From Methylorubrum aminovorans (GTDB lineage Bacteria; Pseudomonadota; Alphaproteobacteria; Rhizobiales; Beijerinckiaceae), in the NCBI RefSeq assembly GCF_022179725.1, contig NZ_BPRC01000024.1, forward strand, positions 1 through 63,129: a DNA stretch of 63,129 bases. Direction: 5' to 3'. The translations under genes were made by a program, and so were the position numbers. Of this stretch, positions 15,132 to 23,566 are shown piece after piece. Position 1 is the first letter of the stretch; each line of letters opens with the position of its first letter. The notes under the pieces are model-generated. The model had not been told where the DNA came from, did no database searches, and saw only the letters and a program-made list of their open reading frames with translations.

Positions 15132-15610
15132 GCGAAACAGGCGGCCGCCGCGGCGCAGAGGCCGAGGGCGGCCGCGATCAGGGCGTTCCAGCCGGCGAGC
15201 GAGAGGCCGAGGAAGCGCCATGCGGCGGCCGTGCAATCGACCGGTCGCACGGTCTCGAGATTCTTCAGGAAGTCGGCCACGTCCGCCGGCCCGGCGCCGG
15301 AGCCGCCGCCGCAATCGTTGGGCCCGGGCCAGAACCCCCATTCCGCCCCCGCGTGATACACGCCGAGGCCGGCACCGTAGATCAGGACCAGCGCCACGAG
15401 GCCGAGGAGAAAGCGGGCGGGCCGCGGCGGAAGCAGGGCGGCGATCAGCGCGAGCGGGGCGGCGAGGTAGTAGGGCACCCGCTCCGTCAGGCAGAGCTTG
15501 CACGGCACGTAACCGAGGCCGTGCTCGAACACGAGGGCGCCGCCGACGGTCAGCGCGGCGCCGAGCGCCACGGCGAGCGCCGCGCTCCGCAGGGTGAGAA
15601 TGCGGGTCAC
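15095..15610 (-). CDS. dsbB: Disulfide bond formation protein B
   Basis: A 171-aa four-helix membrane protein that reoxidises the periplasmic thiol oxidase DsbA and passes electrons to quinone. It has the first periplasmic pair in VPCKLCLTERVPYY (C-x-x-C) and a second pair in NDCGGG and VRPVDCTAA. The GTG at 15610 is chosen as start because it overlaps the stop of the upstream DedA-like gene in a GTGA junction, which implies translational coupling. A longer open frame upstream overlaps that gene and has no ribosome site. Moderately diverged from E. coli DsbB. Confidence 0.88.
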   Translation of the reverse strand: MTRILTLRSAALAVALGAALTVGGALVFEHGLGYVPCKLCLTERVPYYLAAPLALIAALLPPRPARFLLGLVALVLIYGAGLGVYHAGAEWGFWPGPNDCGGGSGAGPADVADFLKNLETVRPVDCTAAAWRFLGLSLAGWNALIAAALGLCAAAAACFAQPSRGPHQPGR

Positions 15611-16188
15611 AGCATCACCTTGAAGGCGACGAAGCCCAGGATCACCACGGCGGCGAACAGCCCCGCCACCACGTTGAGATGCCGGTCGAGCACCGCGCGG
15701 ATGCCGATGCCGTAGCGCCCGAGCAGCCAAGCCAGCAGGAAGAACCGCGCCCCGCGGGTGACGACCGAGAGCAGCGTGAACCAGAACAGCGAGTAGTGGG
15801 CGAAGCCCGAGGTGATGGTGACGAGCTTGTAGGGGATCGGGGTAAGGCCCTTCAGCAGGATCACCCAGTGCCCGTAGGTGGCGTAGGAGGCCTGGAAGGT
15901 CTCAGCCTTGTCGGTCAACCCGTAGAGGTTGAACAGCCATAGCCCGACCGAATCGAACAGCAATGCGCCGATGGCGTAGCCGAGTAGGCCGCCGAGCACC
16001 GAGGCGACGGTGGCGATGGTGGCGTAGAGCCAGACCCGGTCCGGCCGGCTCACAGCCATCGGCACCATCATCGCGTCCGGCGGGACGGGAAAGAACGAAC
16101 TCTCCGCGAAGGCCACCGCCCCGAGCGCCCAGGGCGCGGAAGGCTTGGCGGCGAGCGCGAGGATCCACTCGTAGAGCCGGCGGAGCAT
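15607..16188 (-). CDS. DedA/YqaA-family membrane protein
   Basis: A 193-aa inner-membrane protein with four to five predicted helices. The motif FAESSFFPVPPDAMMVPMA and the later TPIPYKLVTITSGFAHYS are those of the YqaA branch of the SNARE-associated/DedA family, whose members are linked to lipid flipping and envelope homeostasis. The final codons overlap the dsbB start, so the two membrane proteins are probably made together. The gene begins 131 bases from tRNA-Leu, which is on the other strand. Confidence 0.88.
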   Translation of the reverse strand: MLRRLYEWILALAAKPSAPWALGAVAFAESSFFPVPPDAMMVPMAVSRPDRVWLYATIATVASVLGGLLGYAIGALLFDSVGLWLFNLYGLTDKAETFQASYATYGHWVILLKGLTPIPYKLVTITSGFAHYSLFWFTLLSVVTRGARFFLLAWLLGRYGIGIRAVLDRHLNVVAGLFAAVVILGFVAFKVML

Positions 16189-16318
16189 GGGGCCTCGTTG
16201 GGGTCGGGGAAGCGGTGCCCTTTCAGCACAGAAGCGGGCCGGAGGCGAGGGTCACCCCGATGCTGAAAAGATTCGCTCTGGCCCGTCGCCTCGGCTTGTG
16301 CCAAGAGGCGCGTGCGTC

Positions 16319-16403
16319 GCGGGTATGGCGGAATTGGTAGACGCGGGCGACTCAAAATCGCCAGCCGAAAGGCGTGGGGGTTCGATTCCCTCTACCCGCA
16401 CCA
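16319..16403 (+). tRNA. tRNA-Leu(CAA)
   Basis: Acceptor stem GCGGGTA pairs with TACCCGC, with A discriminator and encoded CCA (16401-16403). The D-arm is TGGCGGAATTGGTAGACGC. The anticodon stem GGCGA/TCGCC holds loop CTCAAAA, giving anticodon CAA, which reads UUG. A variable arm (GCCGAAAGGC) and the T-arm GGGGTTCGATTCCC complete a class II leucine tRNA. Confidence 0.96.
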
Positions 16404-16422
16404 GCACCCTCCTCGAAAGCAA

Positions 16423-16636
16423 CTATGGCAGCGTCGGCTCGGCGGTGAGACGCGCGCGGATCGCGGCGCCGTCCCGGCCCGGCGGCGCTCCGAACAGGCG
16501 GCGATAGTCGCGGCTGAACTGCGACGGGCTCTCGTAGCCGATGGCGTAGCCCACGCCCGCCACGTCTCCGGCGGAGAGCAGCAGGCGCCGCCCTTCGTGG
16601 AGCCGGACCTGCTTCTGGAACTGGACCGGGGTCATC
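16423..16636 (-). pseudogene. AraC-family regulator, C-terminal HTH fragment
   Basis: The readable part begins MTPVQFQKQVRLHEGRRLLL and includes VGYAIGYESPSQFSRDYRRL, the second helix-turn-helix of AraC/XylS regulators. The first HTH and the N-terminal sensor domain are gone. The break near 16635 coincides with the start of an aldo-keto reductase fragment on the other strand, so one deletion appears to have removed the 5' halves of both genes. It starts 20 bases from tRNA-Leu. Confidence 0.75.
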
Positions 16637-16792
16637 GTCGGGGCCAAGCGCGTCGAGCAGCTTCAGGACAATATCGGGGCGACGCGGGTGCAACTCGACA
16701 CCGACGACCGCGCGCGGCTCGATGCGGCCACCCGGCTGCCGCCGGAATATCCCGGCTGGATGCTGGAGCGGCAGGGCGCCTACCGCGGCTGA
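16631..16792 (+). pseudogene. Aldo/keto reductase, C-terminal fragment
   Basis: From 16631 the plus-strand frame reads VIVGAKRVEQLQDNIGATRV and ends EYPGWMLERQGAYRG before a TGA at 16790-16792. This is the C-terminal NADPH-binding segment of the aldo/keto reductase family. About 54 of the usual 320 residues remain and there is no start codon. Sequence upstream of 16631 belongs to the AraC fragment on the other strand. Confidence 0.75.
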
Positions 16793-16793
16793 T

Positions 16794-17486
16794 TCATTCG
16801 CGCAGGAAGCGCCGGATCCAACCGCCGACGCGGGCGCTGTCGTGCGGCGCTTCCAGCGAAGCCAAAGCCGCCGGCACAAGGTCCGGGTCGGTCGCGCCGG
16901 CCCGGTGGCCGTCGGTGAGCGCGCGGGCGTAGTCCGGCGCGAATTCCGGGTGGCACTGGAAGGAGAGGGCAGGGCGGTCGATCCAGGCCAGGACGCCATT
17001 GGGCGTGAAGGCGCTGCCGGCCAGCACCCGCGCGCCAGGCGGCAGGGCCACGACCTGATCCTGATGGCTCACCGGGATGGCGATGCTCTCCGCCTCGTCC
17101 ATGAAGGGCGCGCGCTCCACCACGTCGTAGGCGTGCAGCCCCAGGCCCCAGCCACGCTGCGACCGCTCCACCCGCCCGCCAAAGGCCTGCGCCAGGGCCT
17201 GATGCCCGAAGCAGAGACCGACGAGCTTCTTCGAGCGGTCGAGGCGGCGCAGAAAGGCGAGCAGATCCTCGACCCAGGGGATCGGATCGTAGACCGAGGC
17301 GGGCGAACCGGTGATGACGAAGGCATCGAACGCCTCCGGCGTCTCGGGCCAACGCCCCGCCGTTACGTCGAAGCCTTCGAAGCGGTGGCCGTCACCGATC
17401 AGCGCCGCCACCATCGCGCCGTAGGAGGGAAAGCGGCCGCCGAGCCGCTCGGGCGGATGGCCGGTCTCGAGGATGGCGATGTTCAT
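16794..17486 (-). CDS. Class I glutamine amidotransferase-like protein
   Basis: A 230-aa protein with one GATase-1 domain. The nucleophile elbow is VGLCFGHQALAQAFGG (Cys), and the catalytic His lies in FQCHPEFAPDYA. ITGSPASVYD and VSHQDQVVALPPGA also match GuaA-like amidotransferases. There is no synthetase domain, so it resembles stand-alone proteins such as YfeJ or gamma-glutamyl hydrolases of polyamine breakdown; the substrate is unknown. The start MNIAILETGHPPE at 17486 is used because family members begin there. It lies 44 bases after an exported protein gene and may be its last operon partner. Confidence 0.88.
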   Translation of the reverse strand: MNIAILETGHPPERLGGRFPSYGAMVAALIGDGHRFEGFDVTAGRWPETPEAFDAFVITGSPASVYDPIPWVEDLLAFLRRLDRSKKLVGLCFGHQALAQAFGGRVERSQRGWGLGLHAYDVVERAPFMDEAESIAIPVSHQDQVVALPPGARVLAGSAFTPNGVLAWIDRPALSFQCHPEFAPDYARALTDGHRAGATDPDLVPAALASLEAPHDSARVGGWIRRFLRE

Positions 17487-17530
17487 GGGCTTCCCTAGCC
17501 CATCGACGGCGGCGTGCGGAAGAACGCCCG

Positions 17531-18046
17531 TCACTGCGCCCCGGCGAGGCAGGTCCGCTGCGCCCGCAGCGCTTCGGCGGCCCCCGACAGGTCGAACGAC
17601 GTCACCTGCCCTGAGATCTCCGCCCGCGCGCTGTCGGCCCGCGACAGGATCTCCGCCGGATCACGTTGTTCCGGCTTAATCGGCAGCACCAGACTGTCCG
17701 GCACCGGAGCCGCGGCGCGGCCCGACCACAGCGTCGCGCCGCCGACGGTGAGCCGGACCGTTTCGAACGATCCCGGCGCCCGCTGCCAAGCGGAGGAGGA
17801 GAGGCCGACATAACGCTCGCCGGCGCGCGTGACCTGGTAGCCGAAGGTCTGCCCGTTCGCGCGCCGCTCGATGGTGCAATAGGCTCCGAGCGGGCCACTC
17901 GACGATTTGAGCAGCCATGCGCCGACCATGCGCTCGGTCACGGTGTAGCGACCGATCTGGCGCTGCGTCTGGGCGCGGACCTCCGGCACGTTGAGCCATC
18001 CGGCCAGAACGAGGGCGAGCGCGACGGTCCAGCCTGCCGGCGTCAC
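17531..18046 (-). CDS. Exported protein of unknown function (partner of 686-aa protein)
   Basis: A 171-aa protein starting at a GTG that overlaps the upstream stop codon (GTGA). Residues about 5-26 (hydrophobic, ending VRAQ) are a signal peptide. The mature part has ERMVGAWLLKSS, a single-Cys segment GAYCTIERRANGQTFGYQV and a second Cys near the C-terminus (RTCLAG), which could form a disulfide in the periplasm. The Trp-containing start resembles periplasmic proteins that compare polypeptide response to reagents in the IalB style, but the match is weak and no family is claimed. Translational coupling suggests a complex with the 686-aa protein. Confidence 0.6.
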   Translation of the reverse strand: MTPAGWTVALALVLAGWLNVPEVRAQTQRQIGRYTVTERMVGAWLLKSSSGPLGAYCTIERRANGQTFGYQVTRAGERYVGLSSSAWQRAPGSFETVRLTVGGATLWSGRAAAPVPDSLVLPIKPEQRDPAEILSRADSARAEISGQVTSFDLSGAAEALRAQRTCLAGAQ

Positions 18047-20103
18047 CGGCAGAGGCCCTGGCGCGCGAGGCAGGGCAGGAACAGCTCCTCCGCGACGGGC
18101 AGGTCGATGGTCTTGGCTTCGAGCTTCGTCATCGCCCACTCGGCCTTGCCGGAGACCGGTTCGATCAGCCAGCGGACGATGCGCGGTTCATCGCGCTTCG
18201 GATCGTTCGGCAGGCGAACCTCCATGTACTGCTTGGACCACCACAGCATTCCCGAGGTCGGGAAGGTGACCGCGATCGTCTGCCGGGCGCCGCCGCACAC
18301 GACCTGACGCACCGGAATTGCGGTGTCGGAGCCGGGCTTCGGTCTGATCGTTGCCGCCAACAATCCGTCGCCGGCCCCCGAGGCCTTCAGCGCCTCCTTG
18401 CAACGTGCTTCCTCGCGGCGTGTCTCGAAGGCACGGGCGGCGTCGAGGCAGGCCAGGACCAGCGGCCTCAGCGTCTCGTCGGAGGGAAGCGGATCGCGTC
18501 CGCATCGCAGGATGGGCGCCTCGGGCGTCCGCGCCATCGGATCGGCCGCAGCGAACGCCTTCTCGACCTCATCTCTCGCCGCGCGGACGGCCTCCGCGCG
18601 GGCGCCGGCCGCCTTTGCGTTGAATTCGGCCAGCAGTGCCGGCGGCGGATAGGCCCCTGCGAGATCGCCGGTGTCCATCAGGAACCAGTGGTTCGTGCGC
18701 AGGCCCTCGAAGGTCTTCGGCGCGGCCTCGATCCGCTCGACCTGGGCCTGGAAGGAGCGCCGGATCGTCCGGTCGACATAGCTGTCGGCGGCCTCGGTGC
18801 AGACCTTGTAGAGCCGCGACAGCGCGTCGTTGCCCCAGGAACGGCCGACGAGGCTCTGGCAGCGTGAGCGCGCTTGGTCGAGGGGAAGGCTCGTAGGGGT
18901 CTCCTTGGCGAACGCATCCTCGATCTCTCGGACGGCGGCCCGCTCCAGCTCCGCGCGACGCGGTTCGAGCGGCGCTCCGACGAAGCGCTCGTAGAGGGCC
19001 CGCGGGACGTCGTTCCGGCGCAGCTCCTCCTGGCTTAGATGCAGCCCGTTCGTATCGCGGAGCGTCGCCAGGGTCGGCGGAAGGGCGCACAGGCGCTCCC
19101 GCTGCTCGCGCAGCCACGCCGCATTGCGCCCGCGCCGCTCGATCTCCGGATAGGACTGGGTCAGGAGGCGGACGACTGTCTTGCCCTCCTTGCAGGATTG
19201 CACCTGCTGGATGAGGCTTTCGGTGAAGGCGCGGTTCCAAGCCTCCACCGGCAGGCCGACGGCGAGTTCGAGCCGCTCGGTGTCGATATAGCCGAAGTCC
19301 GAGAGCCGCTCGCACAAGCTGTCCATTGGAAGCGGCTGCAAGGGGCTGTTTTGATCTGCGAGGCGGTCGGCCACGAGACGCAGGCGATCGAGCGCGGATT
19401 GCCGGGCGGCGGCGTCGCGTTCCAGCGAGCCCTGGGGCGTCGCCTCGGCGCTCGATCCCGCGCGCAACGCTGCGACAAGCCGCTCGCGCTCCTCCGGCGT
19501 AGCGATGGGGGCGTCGGCGAGCCGTTTGCGCTCCGCCTCGTAGAACCGCTTCCAGAAGGCCGGCGCGGCCTCGGCGTAGCGCTGGCGATAGGCCTGCTGG
19601 TCGAGTTCCGGCAGCAGTTCGATCGGCGGCAGGCGCTGCTGTTCGGCCGCGGCGGCGCGGGCGGTCCGGACCGTCGGTTCGGCTTCGCCGAAGAGAGCGA
19701 ACAGGCCGTCCATGCGCGCCTTCGCGCTCTCGGTGCGTTCCACCGTGAACGGTTCGCACTCGGTCTGCGGCCGGCCCTGGTAGCTGAGCCAGCGGCCGTG
19801 AAGCGTCTCGCCGTCCGGCTGCGTGCGCAGCGCGAGCCAGGGGCGGCCACGCCGGTCGGATAGGACGAGACCGTCAGCGGTCGATTGCGCCGTCAGTTCG
19901 AGGGCCTGGAAGGACTGCCCGTCCGCCCTCCGGAAGAAGACGTTGAACCGCGCGTCCGCCGGGGAAAATTCCCAATCGTCGAGCGTCAGGTTGCCGTTGC
20001 AGACATGCGTGCCGCGATAAAATTTCGCCTCGCCGGCTCCGGCTCCACCAATCAGGCCTCCCGACACAACGAGGATAGCGAGCGCTCTTGCAAGACATTG
20101 CAT
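18043..20103 (-). CDS. Large exported protein of unknown function
   Basis: A 686-aa protein beginning MQCLARALAILVVSGG with a signal peptide cleaved about residue 22. The start at 20103 is preferred over an open frame extending 114 codons upstream, which is basic low-quality sequence. Residues 25-120 form a beta-rich region with two Cys (HVCNG and TECEPF); residues 125-520 are helical and charged with scattered Cys; the end (about 590-686) is again beta-like with VCGGARQTIAV and a final CLARQGLCR. No known domain was recognised. The downstream gene overlaps it by four bases, implying joint synthesis. The composition matches the local genome. Confidence 0.65.
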   Translation of the reverse strand: MQCLARALAILVVSGGLIGGAGAGEAKFYRGTHVCNGNLTLDDWEFSPADARFNVFFRRADGQSFQALELTAQSTADGLVLSDRRGRPWLALRTQPDGETLHGRWLSYQGRPQTECEPFTVERTESAKARMDGLFALFGEAEPTVRTARAAAAEQQRLPPIELLPELDQQAYRQRYAEAAPAFWKRFYEAERKRLADAPIATPEERERLVAALRAGSSAEATPQGSLERDAAARQSALDRLRLVADRLADQNSPLQPLPMDSLCERLSDFGYIDTERLELAVGLPVEAWNRAFTESLIQQVQSCKEGKTVVRLLTQSYPEIERRGRNAAWLREQRERLCALPPTLATLRDTNGLHLSQEELRRNDVPRALYERFVGAPLEPRRAELERAAVREIEDAFAKETPTSLPLDQARSRCQSLVGRSWGNDALSRLYKVCTEAADSYVDRTIRRSFQAQVERIEAAPKTFEGLRTNHWFLMDTGDLAGAYPPPALLAEFNAKAAGARAEAVRAARDEVEKAFAAADPMARTPEAPILRCGRDPLPSDETLRPLVLACLDAARAFETRREEARCKEALKASGAGDGLLAATIRPKPGSDTAIPVRQVVCGGARQTIAVTFPTSGMLWWSKQYMEVRLPNDPKRDEPRIVRWLIEPVSGKAEWAMTKLEAKTIDLPVAEELFLPCLARQGLCR

Positions 20104-20441
20104 CGATGAACCGGGTCTCTCCGAGAGCGAGCCGCAGTTCTGATCCGCGGCGCTGCTGATCGAGCCCGGAGCTAAACTGGATTTGCGACGACAATGCAAC
20201 CAGAGCACGAAAGAGGGTCGGCATCGTATGAACGGCGATTGCCCTGTCATTCTGCGGGCCCCAGTCGCCGGTGTCCGCGTCCGGCGGTTCCCAACCCGGA
20301 TCAAGGCCGCCAGACGCGGCATCCCCGGCAGGGGGGAGGGCAGTGGGAGCGATGCAGAGCGAGAGCGTTGCCGTTTCCGGGGCATGGGCCCGCGGCACCG
20401 GTCGACCGCGCTGCCGAGAGCCCGTTTCCGGCTCCGGAACG
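20104..20441. other. Intergenic region upstream of the exported-protein pair
   Basis: 338 bases between the coiled-coil operon and the exported pair. The half nearest the exported gene is slightly AT-richer and probably holds its promoter. Short frames on both strands show no family features and none is called. Confidence 0.4.
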
Positions 20442-21023
20442 TCACAGGCCCAGGTCGATGCCGGGCTCTGGCGATGCGGCGCTCGACGAAGTGCCGTGAG
20501 GCGCCGCGGAGGCGGGCAGCGACTCGGGCGCGATTAGCTCACCGGCCGGACGAGACGGCAGGCGGATTCTGTCGTTTCCGGCCGCGCCGTCCAGCTCGAC
20601 ATGGAAGGTCTGATAGATGAAGGCGAGCAAGTCCTCTGCCGCGGCGGCGCGCTTTTCGGCGGAGGCTGCGCACGCTTTCGCGTCGTGATAGCGCCGCTGC
20701 AGCCCCTCGTTCTCGGATAAAGCCGTTTGCAGGGCCATCTTCGTCGCGTCGATCGTCAGCTGGCATTCCCGGATTTCACCGGCCAGGGCCGTTCGCTCCC
20801 GCTGCCAGCGGACCCGCTCCTGCTGGACGCTCCGGATCAGGCTCAGCGTCTGCGGTTCGATCGTATCCCGCCAGCGCTGCAGGTCATGGATCGTGTCCGC
20901 AGCCTGCTTCACCAACCCCAGCACATCGGACAGCCCGACTTCGATGTCGAACAGCGTCCGTTCAGAGGCTTGAACCGGTAGACGCGGCTCGCCGGTCGTC
21001 GGGCAGGAACTGTCAACACTCAT
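20442..21023 (-). CDS. Coiled-coil protein (third of trio)
   Basis: A 193-aa soluble protein, predicted coiled coil from about residue 30 to 140. It has an early motif LVKQAADTI, a central heptad-rich part (VQQERVRWQRERTALAGEI), and a segment AEKRAAAAEDLLAFIYQTF that closely parallels the end of the 161-aa upstream neighbour. The last 50 residues are Pro/Ser/Ala-rich and disordered. No enzyme motif, signal peptide or membrane helix. It starts 18 bases after the neighbour's stop and is surely cotranscribed. No family recognised. Confidence 0.7.
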   Translation of the reverse strand: MSVDSSCPTTGEPRLPVQASERTLFDIEVGLSDVLGLVKQAADTIHDLQRWRDTIEPQTLSLIRSVQQERVRWQRERTALAGEIRECQLTIDATKMALQTALSENEGLQRRYHDAKACAASAEKRAAAAEDLLAFIYQTFHVELDGAAGNDRIRLPSRPAGELIAPESLPASAAPHGTSSSAASPEPGIDLGL

Positions 21024-21041
21024 GACGGCGAGGTCTCGCCT

Positions 21042-21527
21042 TTAGGGGGTGTCCTGCCCGCCATCCCCGGATTCTGCGGTCTCGGGTTTGGTCTTGGAGC
21101 CGAAGGCCGTGAACACGGCATCGTGGATCCGCACCAGCCAAGTCTCCGCCTCCTTGGCGCGCGTCTCGGCGCGGCGGGCGCGGTCTTCCGCCTGCGACAG
21201 CAGGAGCTGGTTCGATGCGATCGTCTTCTGAAGCTGGCGTACCTCGTCCTCGGCCTGGGCGATGACGTTCCTCAGCTGGTTCTCCAGATCGACGGCGCGC
21301 TCCTCGCTGATCCGGATCGCCTCGGCCGCCTCCTGCACGAGATCGATCGCCGAGACCCAGTCGCGCTGCGGCAACGACGGCGCAGCCCCGTCGGAGGAGG
21401 CGCCCTCCGAACCGGCCGGGGAGAAACTGATCACTTTATCGCCCGGTCGCGTCACGTTGGCCTGCCAAGCCCTCATGAGAATCGAGTTGCCGGAGGAGGG
21501 GGCGTCCTTCACAGCTTGCTCTGACAT
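21042..21527 (-). CDS. Coiled-coil protein (second of trio)
   Basis: A 161-aa soluble protein. Residues 1-55 are mixed and partly disordered; residues about 58-140 are coiled coil, starting at LVQEAAEAI and including ERAVDLENQLRNVIAQAEDE and ending AETRAKEAETWLVRIHDAVF. The opening and closing motifs recur in the 193-aa downstream protein with the same spacing order, so the two are probably divergent paralogues. It lies 47 bases after the long coiled-coil gene. No catalytic or export signal. Function unknown; the context suggests a structural or scaffold role. Confidence 0.7.
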   Translation of the reverse strand: MSEQAVKDAPSSGNSILMRAWQANVTRPGDKVISFSPAGSEGASSDGAAPSLPQRDWVSAIDLVQEAAEAIRISEERAVDLENQLRNVIAQAEDEVRQLQKTIASNQLLLSQAEDRARRAETRAKEAETWLVRIHDAVFTAFGSKTKPETAESGDGGQDTP

Positions 21528-21574
21528 TCAACGATCCTTCCAGCTCTTCTTCAACGGGCGGTGTCGGACGAGGC

Positions 21575-23116
21575 CTATTTGCCGGTGGAGGTGAACGGGC
21601 GGACGTTGCTCACCGCGTCGGCCGAAGCCTGCGCGGTCTCGTCGTCGGCCTCGTCGTTCATCTGCTCCCGCCAGGGGCGCCCCGAGCGTTTCAAGGCATC
21701 GTGCTGCTTCTGAAGCGTGGCCCGGCTCTCGCGGGCGATGTCGAGAGCCCCCTGCAGCAGGGCCCGCTCCGAACGCTCGTTCTGCAACTCCTCCGTCAAT
21801 CTGCGATTGGAGGCTTCGAGATCGGCGCGGGCGGCTTCGTGCCGGTGGGTCAGGTGCTCGATGCGGTCGTTGAGAACCGCGTTGCGGTTCATCGTCTGCT
21901 CGATCGCGGCATCCTTGGCGGCCAGCGCCTTGTTGAGCATGTCGCAGCGGCTGTCGAGTTCGCCGCGGATCCGCTGGATTTCCTGGAAGCGATCGGACTG
22001 GCGGGCAAGATCGGCCTGCAGCGCTTCGAGGCGCCGTTCCAGCGTGCTGCGCGCGATCGTCGCCTCCTTGAAGTTGCGGTCGACCGCGCGGAACTCCTCG
22101 TCCTTGTCCCGCAACTGATTGCGCGCCTGCACCAGCAACTGCTCCGTCGAGGCCGCGCGGTTCGCGGCGGCTTCGAGTTTCATCGCGAGACTGGCGCGAT
22201 CGTTCCGCAAAGCGGCCAATTCCGTTTCGTGCTGGACCTCGTTGCGCTCCCGCACCGAGATCTCCGTCGCGAGCTGCGTCTCGATGAGGCGCAGGCGCTG
22301 CCGGTCCGCCTCGGCGGTGGCCGTGAGGTCGCGATGGCGGGCATCGAGATCCGCGAGCTGCGTCGCCTGCTCCTCGCTGAGAAGCTGGAGCCTTCGCCCG
22401 TCGGTCTCCAGCAGGCTGTTCTTCTCGCGCAGATTGTTCAGCTCGTGCTCGGAGCGCGCCAGGGCGCTGTCGGCGGCCTGCGCCTCTTGCCGCAGCGCTC
22501 GGCTCTCGCTCACCAGGGCCTTGTTCTGCTCGACCTCGGAGAAGAGCTGCCGCTCCAGATTCTCGATGACCGACAGCTTGTCGCGCAGATCAATCTGATA
22601 CGCTTCGACCGCCGCATCGCGCTCGCGCAGGTTCTCCAGCGTCCGTTTCGCCTGTCCTTGCGAATCCACCAGTTCGTTGGTCAGGCGCGAGAGCTTCGCC
22701 GACAGGTCCACGACCTCGTCGCGCAAGCCGCTGTTGGCGCTGACTTCCTGGGACAGAGTGCTCTCGAGCTCGGCGATCCGCACGCTGGCTTTCGAAAGCT
22801 CGCTGCTGATGCTCGCCAGCGGCTGCAGGATCAGCGTGAAATCATCCTGGAGGCTGCGGAGATCCTCCAGTCGGCCGACCATCGCGTCGATGCGCTGCCG
22901 GACGACCTCGTCGCGCTGACCGATGGCATCGAGCGTGGGCGCCGCCGGCTCCGGCGCGGGACGCGGGCGTCTGCCGCCCTCCATCAGGTCGGGCATGGCG
23001 GCCTTCGGCAACCGTGGCGAGGGGGATGGTTCCGGGGCCGCAGACCGTTGCTCCGCGTCCCTGTCTCGGTTGGCGGATGACGTCGGCAGCACGTTTCGGA
23101 ACGGCATCCAAGCCAT
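21575..23116 (-). CDS. Long coiled-coil, crescentin-like filament protein candidate
   Basis: A 513-aa protein starting MAWMPFRNVLPTSS. Residues 1-60 are Pro/Arg-rich head; about 70-480 are an almost unbroken coiled coil with regular heptads (for example VRIAELESTLSQEVSANSGL and LRDKLSVIENLERQLFSEVE); the tail is short and acidic then ends RPFTSTGK. Short head, long rod and short tail is the plan of crescentin and other intermediate-filament-like proteins of Alphaproteobacteria. That is inference from architecture, as coiled coils also occur in SMC-like and polar scaffold proteins. The start at 23116 is preferred; the longer frame reaches into an AT-rich intergenic region. First gene of a three-gene operon. 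Confidence 0.65.
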   Translation of the reverse strand: MAWMPFRNVLPTSSANRDRDAEQRSAAPEPSPSPRLPKAAMPDLMEGGRRPRPAPEPAAPTLDAIGQRDEVVRQRIDAMVGRLEDLRSLQDDFTLILQPLASISSELSKASVRIAELESTLSQEVSANSGLRDEVVDLSAKLSRLTNELVDSQGQAKRTLENLRERDAAVEAYQIDLRDKLSVIENLERQLFSEVEQNKALVSESRALRQEAQAADSALARSEHELNNLREKNSLLETDGRRLQLLSEEQATQLADLDARHRDLTATAEADRQRLRLIETQLATEISVRERNEVQHETELAALRNDRASLAMKLEAAANRAASTEQLLVQARNQLRDKDEEFRAVDRNFKEATIARSTLERRLEALQADLARQSDRFQEIQRIRGELDSRCDMLNKALAAKDAAIEQTMNRNAVLNDRIEHLTHRHEAARADLEASNRRLTEELQNERSERALLQGALDIARESRATLQKQHDALKRSGRPWREQMNDEADDETAQASADAVSNVRPFTSTGK

Positions 23117-23566
23117 CGCTGTGTGATCCCCTGACGACACGGCGAGTTCGCGGTGCTTACTGCTTTTTAACAGATCTGTTGACCAAGGCGAGTCGGCGGC
23201 TTCGTTGGCAACAGGCTTCTTTCCGAAAATGAATGTGCCGGTGTTTCGACTATTTTTGGATAAATTTGCTGCTTTATAAGTATTGTTTTGGATGTATTCG
23301 AGTCCTGGTTTCGCTGGGCGGGTGCCGATGATAACAGATTTGTGTTTCGGATCGCGGCACTGCCGACGGATCTGCTCAGTTGAGCGGCCCAGCGTGCGGG
23401 TCCGACAATCCATCACGCGCCTGCACCTGTGATCGCGATGCTGGCCAACAGGGGCGGTGGACGAAATCGCGTCGGAAAAGGAGGCGCTCGTCGAAGGCGG
23501 TCCGCCGCAGGCATCTCACCCTGGTGCGAGCAGCGCCTCGATCGGCAGGCCCGCGGTCGGACGCGG
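23117..23566. other. Intergenic region upstream of the coiled-coil operon
   Basis: 450 bases, with an AT-rich block around 23150-23340 that stands out from the surrounding GC-rich coding DNA and probably contains the coiled-coil operon promoter. The rest, toward 23566, is GC-rich and lies just past the glycosyltransferase stop. No gene, RNA or repeat was recognised. Confidence 0.45.
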
